Shown here in pieces: positions 13,328-23,100 of a stretch of 23,384 bases of DNA. A program made the position numbers and the translations under genes. The notes under the pieces were generated by a model. It made no database searches and was not told the DNA's origin. It saw only the letters and a program-made list of their open reading frames with translations. Each line of letters starts with the position of its first letter. The first letter of the stretch is position 1. The DNA is from CAVPKN01 sp964588495 (GTDB taxonomy: Bacteria; Chlamydiota; Chlamydiia; Chlamydiales; JAAKFR01). The stretch lies in the NCBI GenBank assembly GCA_964588495.1, contig CAZPPS010000037.1:1-23384 (forward strand), given 5' to 3'.

Positions 13328-13874
13328 ATTCCCCTGTGCGTGTGTCCACTTTGATCCATTCCCCTTCTTCAATAAAAATAGGAACTTGAATCATGGCGCC
13401 TGTATCGGTCTTTGCAGGCTTCATGACTCTTCCAGAAGAGTCCCCTTTAACGCCAGGAGCCGATTCTGTGATTTGGAGTTCCATGAAAGTGGGAGGTTCA
13501 ACTGTTGTGGGCTCACCCCGATAAAACACGAGGCTATACTTAACATCATCACGTAGCCACTGTTTGACATCTTCGAGTTTGTTATCGGGGATTGTCAGCT
13601 GCTCGTAGCTCGCATCATCCATAAAGGTAGCCCCCGAGCTATCAGTATACAGAAGACGCATTTCCGTTTCCTGCACATCGGCCTCTTCCACTTTCTCCCC
13701 TGATTTAAAAGTCCGCTCAATTGTGCGGGCTGTATGGAGATGTCTTAACTTGACGCGGGTAAAAGCCTGGCCTTTGCCCGGTTTTACAAAATCAACAGAA
13801 ACAACAGTATAAGGTTGTCCGTCTACTTCAATTTTATTGCCGCCACGAATATCGTTGATATCAATTTGCACCAT
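13305..13874 (-). CDS. efp: Translation elongation factor P
   Basis: EF-P binds between the P and E sites of the ribosome and relieves stalling at proline runs. The 189-residue length is typical. The N-terminal domain carries VKPGKGQAF with Lys34 at the tip, the residue modified by EpmA in E. coli. The middle OB domain and the C-terminal OB domain (ESAPGVKGDSSGRVMKPAKT, then IFIEEGEWIKVDT) are complete. The ATG at 13874 has AAGGAAAGAG upstream; the frame is open further up but that part is not EF-P. Chlamydiae usually have two efp genes; this is the copy beside amn. It leads an overlapping operon with epmA and a HAD phosphatase. Confidence 0.95.
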   Translation of the reverse strand: MVQIDINDIRGGNKIEVDGQPYTVVSVDFVKPGKGQAFTRVKLRHLHTARTIERTFKSGEKVEEADVQETEMRLLYTDSSGATFMDDASYEQLTIPDNKLEDVKQWLRDDVKYSLVFYRGEPTTVEPPTFMELQITESAPGVKGDSSGRVMKPAKTDTGAMIQVPIFIEEGEWIKVDTRTGEYVSRVNK

Positions 13875-13919
13875 AAACTCTTTCCTTGATAATCTATAAT
13901 AAAAGAATCGGATCATACC

Positions 13920-14114
13920 ATGTGGAAGAATACTTATAAAGACTATAAACCCGATACCCGCTACATTCAGGAAAGTGTCACCACGGGAAAAGGGATCATC
14001 GGCTGCGAGATGAATGAGCTTTATGGTTGGGGAGAAAAGCACCACATTACCCCTTCCAAACCCAAAAAAGGGATAAAGCTTTTCTTGAGTTTGTTATTTA
14101 GGAAAACGAGGTAA
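13920..14114 (+). CDS. Small conserved-position protein upstream of amn, unknown function
   Basis: A 64-residue basic protein (start MWKNTYKDYKPDTRYIQES, end LFLSLLFRKTR) with no motif I recognise. The C-terminal IKLFLSLLF patch is hydrophobic but short for a membrane span. It ends two bases before the amn start codon, so the two are very likely co-translated. A perfect TATAAT lies at 13895-13900, giving a leader of only about 13 bases and no clear Shine-Dalgarno sequence; a good -35 box is not visible. A small hypothetical gene occurs near this place in Chlamydia, but whether it is the same one needs a protein comparison. Confidence 0.6.
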   Translation: MWKNTYKDYKPDTRYIQESVTTGKGIIGCEMNELYGWGEKHHITPSKPKKGIKLFLSLLFRKTR

Positions 14115-14116
14115 AT

Positions 14117-14935
14117 TTGGAATTTGAAGTCGATGGGCTGGAAGCCCAAATTGCACGCGATACGTTAGAACGTTATACAGGTTCTGAAATTGACAGGTTT
14201 CAGCCCTACTTGCTCCTCACCAACTTTTCCCGCTATATTCGGAACTTTGCCGAGATGTACCAGGTTCCTCTGATGGAAGGCTCGATGTTTACAGCCGCCC
14301 ATTGTCCGGAACACAATGTGAGCATCGTCGATTTTAAATTGGGATCGGCAGCTGCCGCTTTGATTATCGACCTCTGTAGCTTCCTCCCTCACATTAAAGC
14401 CGCTTTGATGCTAGGAATGTGCGGCGGTCTTCGGCGTCACTATAAAGTGGGAGATTATTTTGTACCTGTCGCCAGCATCCGTGGTGAAGGTGCATCCGAT
14501 TTTTATTTTCCTCCGGAAGTGCCCGCTCTCAGCAATTTTTTAATGCAAAAGGCTGTTACGGAAGTCCTAGACGCGCAAAATGCCTCCTACCACATCGGCA
14601 TTACCCATACTTCGAACATCCGATTTTGGGAATTCAACACCGCCTTTATTGAAAAACTCAAAGAAAATAAAGCTCAAGCCTATGAAATGGAATGCGCCAC
14701 TCTCTTTGCCGCCAGTTACAGGCGTAAGCTGCCGCTCGGAGCTTTGCTCCTTATTTCCGATTTGCCGCTCACCCGCGATGGGATCAAAACCAAGCAAAGC
14801 GCTAAAATGATCTTCGACACCTACACCAACGACCACCTCAAGAAAGGGATCAACACGATCGAAGTGATGGACAAAATGCTCCAACAGAAGGCCAAGGGTG
14901 CTTTCCGTGGCGATTCTGCCCAAACCGACATTTAG
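14117..14935 (+). CDS. amn: AMP nucleosidase-family protein
   Basis: A 272-residue member of the nucleoside phosphorylase superfamily, annotated in chlamydiae as AMP nucleosidase, which splits AMP into adenine and ribose 5-phosphate. Family marks are YLLLTNFSRYI, the core LGMCGGLR followed by VGDYFVPVASIRGEGAS, the ribose-binding YEMECATLF and SDLPLTRDGIKTK. It corresponds to the catalytic C-terminal half of E. coli Amn (484 residues) and lacks the regulatory N-terminal domain. The start is a TTG at 14117 with GAGG (14108-14111) five bases before it; no nearby ATG fits. The substrate is by family, not proven. Confidence 0.87.
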   Translation: MEFEVDGLEAQIARDTLERYTGSEIDRFQPYLLLTNFSRYIRNFAEMYQVPLMEGSMFTAAHCPEHNVSIVDFKLGSAAAALIIDLCSFLPHIKAALMLGMCGGLRRHYKVGDYFVPVASIRGEGASDFYFPPEVPALSNFLMQKAVTEVLDAQNASYHIGITHTSNIRFWEFNTAFIEKLKENKAQAYEMECATLFAASYRRKLPLGALLLISDLPLTRDGIKTKQSAKMIFDTYTNDHLKKGINTIEVMDKMLQQKAKGAFRGDSAQTDI

Positions 14936-14952
14936 CTTTGATAAGCTTAGAA

Positions 14953-15105
14953 TTAGTGGCTGACCGCTTTGTAAATCTTCTCCAAAAAACCAGGCCCTAG
15001 TTCATTCATAACTTCAAAACAACAACTCAAAATTGTCCTTGTCAATTCCGGATAGGGCAAATTTTTTTCATTCTTTTTATCAAGTATATCAAGCATATCA
15101 TTCAT
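14953..15105 (-). pseudogene. Truncated GxxExxY-family protein (PDDEXK_3-like) remnant
   Basis: Between amn and transketolase, the minus strand encodes 50 residues ending at a TAA. They contain YPELTRTILSCCFEVMNELG followed by PGFLEKIYKAVSH. This is the N-terminal part of the GxxExxY family, including its name-giving motif (G-F-L-E-K-I-Y). Full members have about 120-130 residues, so over half is missing, and the remaining space before amn is too short to hold it. The ATG at 15105 has AAGGG eight bases upstream; a GTG at 15114 is also in frame. Its first codons are a degenerate GATATGAAT-type repeat (DMNDMLDILD). The function of the intact family is not settled; a nuclease-like fold has been proposed. 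Confidence 0.7.
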
Positions 15106-15158
15106 ATCATGCACCCTTAGTGCAGAACCTAGGTTTCAACCTTGTTACTGCATCCCAG

Positions 15159-17162
15159 TTATTTTAGGAGGCGGGCGAGGATGGCGTCTACAGTGAAGCC
15201 AAACTCTTCTGCGAGAACGCCCGCAGGAGCTGAGGCGCCGAAGCCTTCCATGCAGATGGGAATACCCTCAAGACCGATATACTTATGCCAGCCCAGATCG
15301 ACGCCCGCTTCAATGCTGACACGGGTCCCTAGATCGCCGCCGATGATGGAGCTACGATAGGCATCATCTTGGGCATCGAAGATTTCGGTGCAAGGCATGG
15401 AAACAACGCGGACATCTTTACCACGCTTTTCGAGACCTTCGGCTACATTGAGCGCTAAAGAGAGCTCAGAACCGGTCGCAAAGAGGGTATAATCGGGCTT
15501 TTGTTTCTCTTTTTTGACAATGTAGCCCCCTCTACCCAATCCATCGTTGTAAGGAACCTTTGTTTGGCTCAATGTCGGCAGGTTTTGTCTTGTGAGGAGA
15601 ATGGCTGTAGGATATTTGTAATTGAGCGCTGCAATCCAGGCCATTTTCACCTCGTTGCTATCAGCGGGACGGATCACGTGGAGGTGAGGAATGGTTCGAA
15701 GCGAGGCGTAATGTTCGATCGGTTGGTGCGTGGGGCCATCTTCTCCGAGAAAAATTGAGTCGTGGGTGAATTGGTAGATCACATGGAGCTTAGAAAGGCA
15801 AGCCAGGCGTATCGCGTTGCGCATATAATCAGAGAAGGTCAAAAACGTTCCCACAAACGGGGTAATCATCTGCGTCAGCTCAAGGCCGTTTGCAATAGCC
15901 GCCATCCCAAATTCACGGACACCATATTTGATGTTACGCCCCTCAAAATGTCCTGGGGTAATGATGGGGAAATCTTTGAGCATCGTTAAATCGGATCCTG
16001 AAAGATCGGCTGAGCCCCCATAAAGATCGGGAAGGAGATCTGCGAGGAAATTAATCACCAAATTGGAGGCTTTACGTCCCGCAACGGAGCCTGAAATGTC
16101 TAAATGCCAGAGCTTTTCTTCCAGATCTGCCGGGACTTCGTGGTTGAGCATTTTGTCGAATGTCGACTTTAGCTCAGGATTACTCTTGGCCCAAAATCTG
16201 AATGTTTCGTCCCACGCATCTTCGAGTTTTTGCTCCTCAACCCGTTTTTGCTGGAAAAAGGTTTCCAAAGCTTTGGGGACATAAAAAGGCTCTTCCGGCA
16301 GCCCTAAAGCTGCTTTTGAAGCTGCCACTTCATCAGGCCCAAGAGGTGAGCCGTGCGCATGGTGAGTCCCTGCTTTATGAGGAGAACCCTTACCGATGAT
16401 TGTGCGAGCCAAAATAAAAACAGGTTTTTTCTGATTTTCACGGGCAGCTGATACCGTTGCATGGATCTCATCCAAATTGTGACCATCCATTTCGTAGACA
16501 TCCCAACCGTAGGCTTTATAGCGACTCAGGGTATCTTCAGAGTCGGTTTCAGAAAGGGGGCCATCGAGACAAATGTTATTGGAATCGTAAATATAAATGA
16601 GGTTATCGAGCTTTAAGTGTCCGGCAAGGCATCCCACTTCATGGTTAATCCCCTCCATCATGTCCCCGTCGCTACAAAGACAAAAAACTTTGGAATCAAA
16701 AAGTTTATGATCGGAAGTATTGAACTTCTTGGCGAGTATTTTTAGACCAAGCGCCATCCCCACTGCATTGCCAGTCCCCTGTCCCAGAGGGCCTGTCGTC
16801 GCCTCTACCCCTTCTGTGTGCCCATATTCAGGATGTCCGGGAGTTTTAGAGTGGATCTTTCTAAAATTTTTGATGTCTTCCAGAGAGACGTTAAAACCTG
16901 CCAGATGTAAACAGGAATAGAGCCACATGGAACCATGGCCTGCAGATAGCACAAGACGATCTCTACCGAGCCATTTAGGGTTTTGCGGATTGTGCTTTAG
17001 AGCATATCCATAAAGATAAGCGCCAATTTCGGCACAGCCCATAGGAAGTCCAGGATGTCCTGAATTGGCCTTCTGGACCGCATCCATTGAGAGTCCGCGG
17101 ATGGTATTAGCCATTTTCGCAAACATTTTTTTATCTTCCGGATCCAGTCCCTTCCCTTCCAT
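15159..17162 (-). CDS. tkt: Transketolase
   Basis: Transketolase moves two-carbon units between sugar phosphates in the non-oxidative pentose phosphate pathway, using thiamine diphosphate. The 667-residue length is typical. Landmarks are ANSGHPGLPMG, GHGSMWLYS, TTGPLGQG, the cofactor motif CSDGDMMEG...DSNN, GKGSPHKAGTHHAHGSPLG, the catalytic Glu in YGVREFGMAAIANG, and DSIFLGEDGPTHQPIEH. The ATG at 17162 has AAAGGAA seven bases before it and begins just ahead of the first conserved helix; an upstream ATG at 17234 would precede the promoter. It has its own promoter and stands alone on the minus strand between amn and alaS. Confidence 0.96.
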   Translation of the reverse strand: MEGKGLDPEDKKMFAKMANTIRGLSMDAVQKANSGHPGLPMGCAEIGAYLYGYALKHNPQNPKWLGRDRLVLSAGHGSMWLYSCLHLAGFNVSLEDIKNFRKIHSKTPGHPEYGHTEGVEATTGPLGQGTGNAVGMALGLKILAKKFNTSDHKLFDSKVFCLCSDGDMMEGINHEVGCLAGHLKLDNLIYIYDSNNICLDGPLSETDSEDTLSRYKAYGWDVYEMDGHNLDEIHATVSAARENQKKPVFILARTIIGKGSPHKAGTHHAHGSPLGPDEVAASKAALGLPEEPFYVPKALETFFQQKRVEEQKLEDAWDETFRFWAKSNPELKSTFDKMLNHEVPADLEEKLWHLDISGSVAGRKASNLVINFLADLLPDLYGGSADLSGSDLTMLKDFPIITPGHFEGRNIKYGVREFGMAAIANGLELTQMITPFVGTFLTFSDYMRNAIRLACLSKLHVIYQFTHDSIFLGEDGPTHQPIEHYASLRTIPHLHVIRPADSNEVKMAWIAALNYKYPTAILLTRQNLPTLSQTKVPYNDGLGRGGYIVKKEKQKPDYTLFATGSELSLALNVAEGLEKRGKDVRVVSMPCTEIFDAQDDAYRSSIIGGDLGTRVSIEAGVDLGWHKYIGLEGIPICMEGFGASAPAGVLAEEFGFTVDAILARLLK

Positions 17163-17178
17163 GGTAAATTCCTTTTTT

Positions 17179-17207
17179 ATAATAAACAGAAAGGAGTCTA
17201 CTGTCTC
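17179..17207 (-). promoter_or_regulatory. Candidate promoter for transketolase
   Basis: Minus strand GAGACA (17202-17207), 17-base spacer, TATTAT (17179-17184), very close to the ribosome-binding site. The leader would be about ten bases, shorter than usual. Confidence 0.35.
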
Positions 17208-17263
17208 CCAAGATAAAATCTCAAGCGCCTTCATGAACGCTTTCCGTACCTAAGAGCAGATAC

Positions 17264-17477
17264 AACGCAGAGACAGCAGAGGCACAAAAGACGCAAAGAA
17301 AGGGAAAAATATAAAATCTTCTCTCTGTTCTCTGTGTCCTCTGTGGTTTAATAAATTCCCTCAGAGTCACGGCTCGAAATGTTGCGAGAAAAATAAAAAA
17401 ACCACAGAGGACACAGAGAACAGAGAGAAGATTTTTTGTTCTCTTTGCGTCTTTTGCGTCTCTGCTGTCTCTGCGTT
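17264..17477. repeat. 214-bp palindromic element, CTCTGTGTC type, in the tkt-alaS gap
   Basis: The roughly 415 bases between tkt and alaS are mostly this element. Outer arms of 18 bases match perfectly (17264-17281 with 17460-17477). Inner arms of 37 bases match perfectly (17313-17349 with 17399-17435) around a 49-base loop, and the parts between outer and inner arms are imperfect copies. The arms are built from degenerate CTCTGTGTCC/GCGTCTTTTGCG units. An open frame across it (17221-17568, minus) is a by-product of this composition. The bases at 17478-17577 hold only the alaS leader; I see no convincing promoter there. Confidence 0.88.
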
Positions 17478-17577
17478 TTATTAGCCTCGGGCACGGAACA
17501 TGGCTGATCACGAAATTTTGTGTTTCTCTAAACGAAAATTGAGTATCCTTACCACTTTTACAATTCAATGGTTAACC

Positions 17578-20163
17578 ATGAGCAGTCAAGAAATTCGGCG
17601 TAAATTTTTGAACTATTTTAAGGAAAAGGGGCATCAAGTTGTCACCTCATCTCCTGTGATCCCCATCAACGATCCGACACTTCTCTTCATTAATGCAGGC
17701 ATGAACCAATTCAAAGATGTGTTTTTGGGCAAAAGTGTCCGTGAGTACACAAAAGCTACCAGCTCCCAAAAATGCATCCGTGTGGGAGGCAAACATAACG
17801 ACTTGGAAAATGTGGGACACACAAGCCGCCACTTGACCTTTTTTGAGATGCTCGGGAATTTTTCTTTTGGCGATTATTTTAAAAAACAGGCCATTGCTTA
17901 CGCCTGGGACCTCACCTTGAACGTTTTTGGGTTTGATCCTGCCCTTTTATGGGCAACCGTTTTTCACGAAGATCAGGAAGCCTTTGATTTGTGGCGCAAT
18001 TTTTTGCCCGAAGACCGGATCGTCCGGATGGGAGAAAAAGACAATTTTTGGGCCATGGGAGATACCGGCCCTTGTGGACCGTGTTCTGAGCTCTATTACG
18101 ACCGGGGAGCTAAATATTCGCAGGCAAGAAGTCCGGCAGAAGATGTCGATGGCGAAAGATACCTGGAGTTTTGGAACCTTGTCTTCATGGAATTTAACCG
18201 CTCAAGTAATGGCGAGATGCTCCGTTTGCCCAAACAATCGGTCGATACAGGCTCAGGACTTGAAAGGGTCGTCTCCCTTAAAATGGGTGTGGAATCCCTT
18301 TTTGAAACTGATATTTTAAGAGAACTCATTGCTCAGGTTGAAAACATTTCAGGAAAACGTTACGAGCCTAACACAGAGCAGGCAGCCCCTTTCCGCGTCA
18401 TTGCAGACCACACACGCACCCTCGCCTTTGCCATTGCTGACGGCGTTCAGCCCAGCAATATTGACCGTGGTTATGTTTTGCGCAAAGTTTTACGGCGTGC
18501 TGTCCGCTATGGAAGACAGCTTGGGCTCGATCGCCCCTTCTTGGCAGAGGTCCTTCCCCGCCTGATAGAAACCATGGGAGAAGATTTCCCAGAATTGAGG
18601 GTTTCTGAGCGGCGCATCACAGACATTTTAACTCTCGAAGAGGAAAGTTTTTTACGCACCTTAAAGCGGGGCGGCAATATCTTGAACCAAATTGTTACCG
18701 AATCTGAAAAAACCGGCCTCATTTCCGGAGACAATGCCTTCAAGCTCAAAGATACTTATGGGCTCCCTCTTGAAGAAATTATCCTTTTGGCAAAAGATGA
18801 CCATCTAAAAGTCGATATCCACCGTTTCGAAGAGCTGGAAAAAGAAGCTAAAGAGCGCTCTCGCGGCGCACGGAAAACCACAGAGCAGCTTGTAGAAAGC
18901 TCGCTCTACGAAAACTTTTTGCAACAACACGGCCCTGTGAATTTTTTGGGCTACAACCAGCTGACAGCCGATGCCACAGTTTTGGGGCTGATGCGTGATG
19001 GAGTCGAAGTTTCATCTCTCTACGCAGGGGAAACCGGAGTCGTTTTGCTCAACCAAACCCCGTTCTATGCAGAAAAAGGGGGCCAGCTGGCTGATCAGGG
19101 AATTCTTTCATCAGAAAATGGAAGTTTTGATGTTCTCGATTGCCAAAGTCCCTTTACCGATGTGATTGCCCATCATGGGATCGTGACTGAAGGGGAAATT
19201 CATGTGGGAGAACAGCTCACCGCTTCTGTCGATGTCTTTCGTCGCAAACAAATTGCCAACAACCATACAGCGACACACCTGCTCCACTGGGCTTTGCGTG
19301 AAGTTTTAGGCCTCCATGTCAAACAAGCAGGCTCAGTTGTTGAACCGACACGGCTCCGTTTCGATTTTAGCCACCACAAATCCCTAACCACCGAAGAGAT
19401 CCAGCATATTGAGGACCTCGTGAATGAAAAAATCAGGGAAAATTGCCCTGTGAGTGTCTATGAGCTCGATTTAGCCGATGTACAAAAAAGAAACGATATC
19501 ATCCAGTTTTTTGGAGAAAAATATGGCTCGAAGGTTCGGGTTATCGATATCCATTTCTCGAAAGAACTGTGTGGCGGAACGCACACTTCTTCTACGGGCA
19601 CCCTTGGCTTTTTCCGCATTGCCAAGGAGGGAAGTATCGCTTCGGGCGTGCGCCGGATTGAAGCCGTTGTCGGAAAAGAGGCTGAGAATTTGACGCGGGA
19701 CGAAAAAAACGTCTTAAACTCTCAGATCGAAAATGGGCGGCAAGAGAACAAAACCCTCTCGTCTGAGATTGTGCGCCTGAAAAAGGATCTTTTAGGACAA
19801 GAAGTGGAAAACTTTTTGTCACATATGATCCAAGTGGGCCCCTTTCCCTTCCTCGCACACGCTGCCCCTTTAGAAGCAGAAGAGCTCAAGGAATGTGTCG
19901 AACAGATCATGAAAAAAACCCCTTCGCTTGCCCTTTTATTGATAGGCGAACAGCCGGGCAAATGCAGCATTATTGTTCGGGTTTCTGATGATTTGATCAC
20001 TAAGGGAATTAAAGCTTCCGACCTTCTCAAAGAAATCGCCCCAATTGTGGGTGGCAAGGGAGGCGGAAAAGCCGATGCAGCTCAAGGGGGCGGCACGTTA
20101 AATGAACACATACCAACCGCATTAAAACACGCCCGCACATGGCTCGAGCAGAAGATTTCCTAA
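17578..20163 (+). CDS. alaS: Alanyl-tRNA synthetase
   Basis: AlaRS charges tRNA-Ala and clears mischarged Ser/Gly. The 861-residue protein is close to E. coli (876). The class II core shows PTLLFINAGMNQFKDVF, FFEMLGNFSFGDYF (motif 2) and GSGLERVVSLKMG (motif 3). The editing site has its four zinc ligands intact: His563 and His567 in HTATHLLH, Cys665 and His669 in CGGTH, nearly the same numbering as E. coli. The C-terminal domain ends with GGKGGGKADAAQGGG. The ATG at 17578 begins the conserved SSQEIRRKFLNYF; upstream in-frame codons lack support, although no Shine-Dalgarno sequence is visible. The end overlaps mfd by 25 bases. Confidence 0.97.
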   Translation: MSSQEIRRKFLNYFKEKGHQVVTSSPVIPINDPTLLFINAGMNQFKDVFLGKSVREYTKATSSQKCIRVGGKHNDLENVGHTSRHLTFFEMLGNFSFGDYFKKQAIAYAWDLTLNVFGFDPALLWATVFHEDQEAFDLWRNFLPEDRIVRMGEKDNFWAMGDTGPCGPCSELYYDRGAKYSQARSPAEDVDGERYLEFWNLVFMEFNRSSNGEMLRLPKQSVDTGSGLERVVSLKMGVESLFETDILRELIAQVENISGKRYEPNTEQAAPFRVIADHTRTLAFAIADGVQPSNIDRGYVLRKVLRRAVRYGRQLGLDRPFLAEVLPRLIETMGEDFPELRVSERRITDILTLEEESFLRTLKRGGNILNQIVTESEKTGLISGDNAFKLKDTYGLPLEEIILLAKDDHLKVDIHRFEELEKEAKERSRGARKTTEQLVESSLYENFLQQHGPVNFLGYNQLTADATVLGLMRDGVEVSSLYAGETGVVLLNQTPFYAEKGGQLADQGILSSENGSFDVLDCQSPFTDVIAHHGIVTEGEIHVGEQLTASVDVFRRKQIANNHTATHLLHWALREVLGLHVKQAGSVVEPTRLRFDFSHHKSLTTEEIQHIEDLVNEKIRENCPVSVYELDLADVQKRNDIIQFFGEKYGSKVRVIDIHFSKELCGGTHTSSTGTLGFFRIAKEGSIASGVRRIEAVVGKEAENLTRDEKNVLNSQIENGRQENKTLSSEIVRLKKDLLGQEVENFLSHMIQVGPFPFLAHAAPLEAEELKECVEQIMKKTPSLALLLIGEQPGKCSIIVRVSDDLITKGIKASDLLKEIAPIVGGKGGGKADAAQGGGTLNEHIPTALKHARTWLEQKIS

Positions 20164-23100
20164 AACTAACACCTTTCGAAAGGTTTCAGACACGTGTCCG
20201 ATCGGAAATCGATTTGGTGATAGAAGGGCTTTGGGACTCGCCAAAAGCCCTTTTGGCAACCCTTGCCCATCAGACCACCCAAAAGCATGTAGTCATTCTA
20301 AGCGGCGGGGCAACTGACTCGAAGCTTTATGATGATTTTGCCTATTTTGCGGGAAATCCTCCGTTAGAATTTCCAGCCTGGGAAACCTTGCCCACAGAAG
20401 AGATCGCCCCAAGTCCCGATATTGTGGGAGAGCGCTACCGCGTTTTGCGGCAAATCCAGGAAAGTGGAGAGCCTCAGATCATCTTCACAACGCTCCAAGC
20501 CATTTTGCAAAAACTTCTTCCTCCGAAAAAATTGCAAAATATGCACCTGATCCTAAAAGAAAAGGGAGAAGTTCCTTTTGATGAGCTCCCTCAGGTCCTT
20601 TCTGAGATGGGCTATCATCGAAATACCATCGCAGCTGACAAAGGGGAATTTGCTGTGCGCGGCGGTATCATCGATCTTTTCCCTGTCAATTCCCCCGATC
20701 CCTTCAGGATTGAGTTTTGGGATGATGAAATTGTCTCGATCCGGAAATATGACCCGATCAGCCAAACCTCGGTCGGGAAGGTCAAAGAAATTCTGGTCAC
20801 TCCAGGCGAGGAACTCGAACTTTTGTCAGAGACTGAAGAGCTTGCGACCCTTTTTGATTACCTCGGCAAAAATACCCTTGTGATTTTCGATGAGCTTGAG
20901 CATTTGGAAGATAAATATGTCGCCTTGAAGCAAATGATTGGCGATGGAACGCGCACTTTTTCGACCTTAGAAGAACTTCTGCAATCGATTGCTTCTTTGC
21001 AAAAAATCTATTTTACAGAAACTCCCCTTGAGAAGCTGGGAGAGGTCAAATCGCTCGATCGGGGAACCCAAAAAGTTTCCTTTGAAGTGTTCAACCAGGT
21101 TTTCAGCGCCCACCGCCATTTAGTTCCTGTTTTTCCTTTGTTTCCTTCGTTTTGCCCTCCAGATCTTCCCATCGACGATTTTTCTGCAGACCAGTTTTTG
21201 AATGTTCTCTCAGTTGTTCCCGACATCGAAATCCGCTTTCTGTGCCAAAATGACTCAGAAAAATCAGCGCTTCAGACGCGCCTTGAGAATCTTGAGAAGC
21301 CCCTAACCGGGAATTTTGAAAGGGGCTATCTCTCCTCTGGCTTCTTGGTCCGAGATCCCGATATTGCGATTGTCCCCATGACAGAGCTGACACACCGCTA
21401 CAAGGTCAGACGGCAAAAGCAACGGACCCACTATCACACGCAACCTGTGGAAATGCTCGCCATCACACCGGGAGAGGCCGTTGTCCACATGAATAGCGGT
21501 ATTGGGCGCTATTTAGGGATTGAAAGAAGACCCAACCACCTCGGCGTTGAGACCGAATTCATGATCCTCGAGTATGCCGAAGGGGGAAAACTCTATGTCC
21601 CGATGGAACAGGCCAACCTCATTTCGAAATATATTGGGGCAAGTGAAGAAAAACCGACGCTGCACACTTTGGGAAGTAGCCGCTGGATGCGGGCGCGCGA
21701 AAAAACAGAAGCGGCGATCATTGGCTATGCGCAAGATCTTTTGAAAATGCAGGCAGAGAGAATTCTCAAAGGGGGCTTTGCCTATCCTCAAGACAGCGAA
21801 ATGATCAAACAGTTTGCAGAAGATTTCCCCTACGAAGAGACTGCCGATCAGCTTTTGGCCATTGAGAAAATTAATACAGATATGCTCTCCAATAACTCGA
21901 TGGACAGGCTCATTTGCGGCGATGTAGGTTATGGAAAAACAGAAGTGGCAATGCGCGCCGCTTTTAAAGCCGTTGTGGATGGGGGCCGGCAAGTGGCCGT
22001 TTTGGTCCCCACAACTGTCCTTGCGATGCAACATTTTGAAACCTTTTCTGCGCGGATGGGCAATTTCCCCTTAAAAATTGCAGCTCTCTCCCGCTTCGTA
22101 AAGCCTAAAGAGATTGCAAAAACATTGGAAATGGTAGCAGAAGGTGCTGTCGACATTTTAATCGGCACACACCGCATTGTGAGCAAAGATGTCACTTTCA
22201 AAAATCTGGGCCTTGTGATTATCGATGAGGAGCAACGTTTCGGTGTGAAAGCCAAAGAGCATCTCAAACACATCCGGAAAGAGGTGGACTGTCTTACATT
22301 GTCAGCAACGCCTATCCCCAGAACGCTTTATATGTCATTGACAGGGGCCCGAGACTTGTCGGTGATCAACACCCCTCCAGAAGATCGCCTCCCCATCCAA
22401 TCTGTTGTCTGCACAGCCTCCGAAGAGCTCATCAAAAACGCCCTTTTGCGCGAACTTTCGCGTGACGGACAAGCTTATGTCATCCACAACCGCGTGGAAA
22501 CCATTTTCCAGATGGCAGGAAAAATCCAGGAATTTGTCCCCACAGCTCGTATCGTTGTCGGCCACGGCCAGATGAGCGCCAATGAGCTCGACGAGGTCTT
22601 CCATGCGTTTAAAACGGGGAAAGCTGATATTTTGATTGCCACCTCGATCATCGAAAACGGGATCGACATTCCCAATGCCAACACCATCATCATCGACCGG
22701 GCAGACCGCTTTGGCCTTGCCGATCTCTACCAAATGCGTGGACGGGTGGGAAGATGGAACCGGAAAGCCTACTGTTACTTCCTCGTCCCCAACACAAGAG
22801 AGCTCAGCGAAATTTCCCGCAAACGCCTTTCGGCCTTAACAGCCGCTTCCGGCCATGGCGGCGGGATGAAAATTGCGATGCACGATCTTGAAATTCGGGG
22901 CGCTGGCAATATTTTGGGAACCGAACAGTCGGGCCATGTCGCCACCATCGGCTTCCACCTTTACTGCAAGCTCCTCAAAAAAACGATCAACGCCCTTCAG
23001 AAAAAGGAATCGCCCCTTTTCTATCAGGACACCAAAGTCGAATTCCCCTACGACGCCCGCCTTCCCGAAGACTACGTCAATGAAACAGCCCTTCGGATGG

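Noticed and set aside
17221..17568. A 115-codon minus-strand open frame with repeated Arg-Thr-Gln-Arg motifs.
   Set aside because: It lies across the palindrome, overlaps both the tkt and alaS starts, and its composition comes from the CTCTGTG units; no ribosome-binding site.
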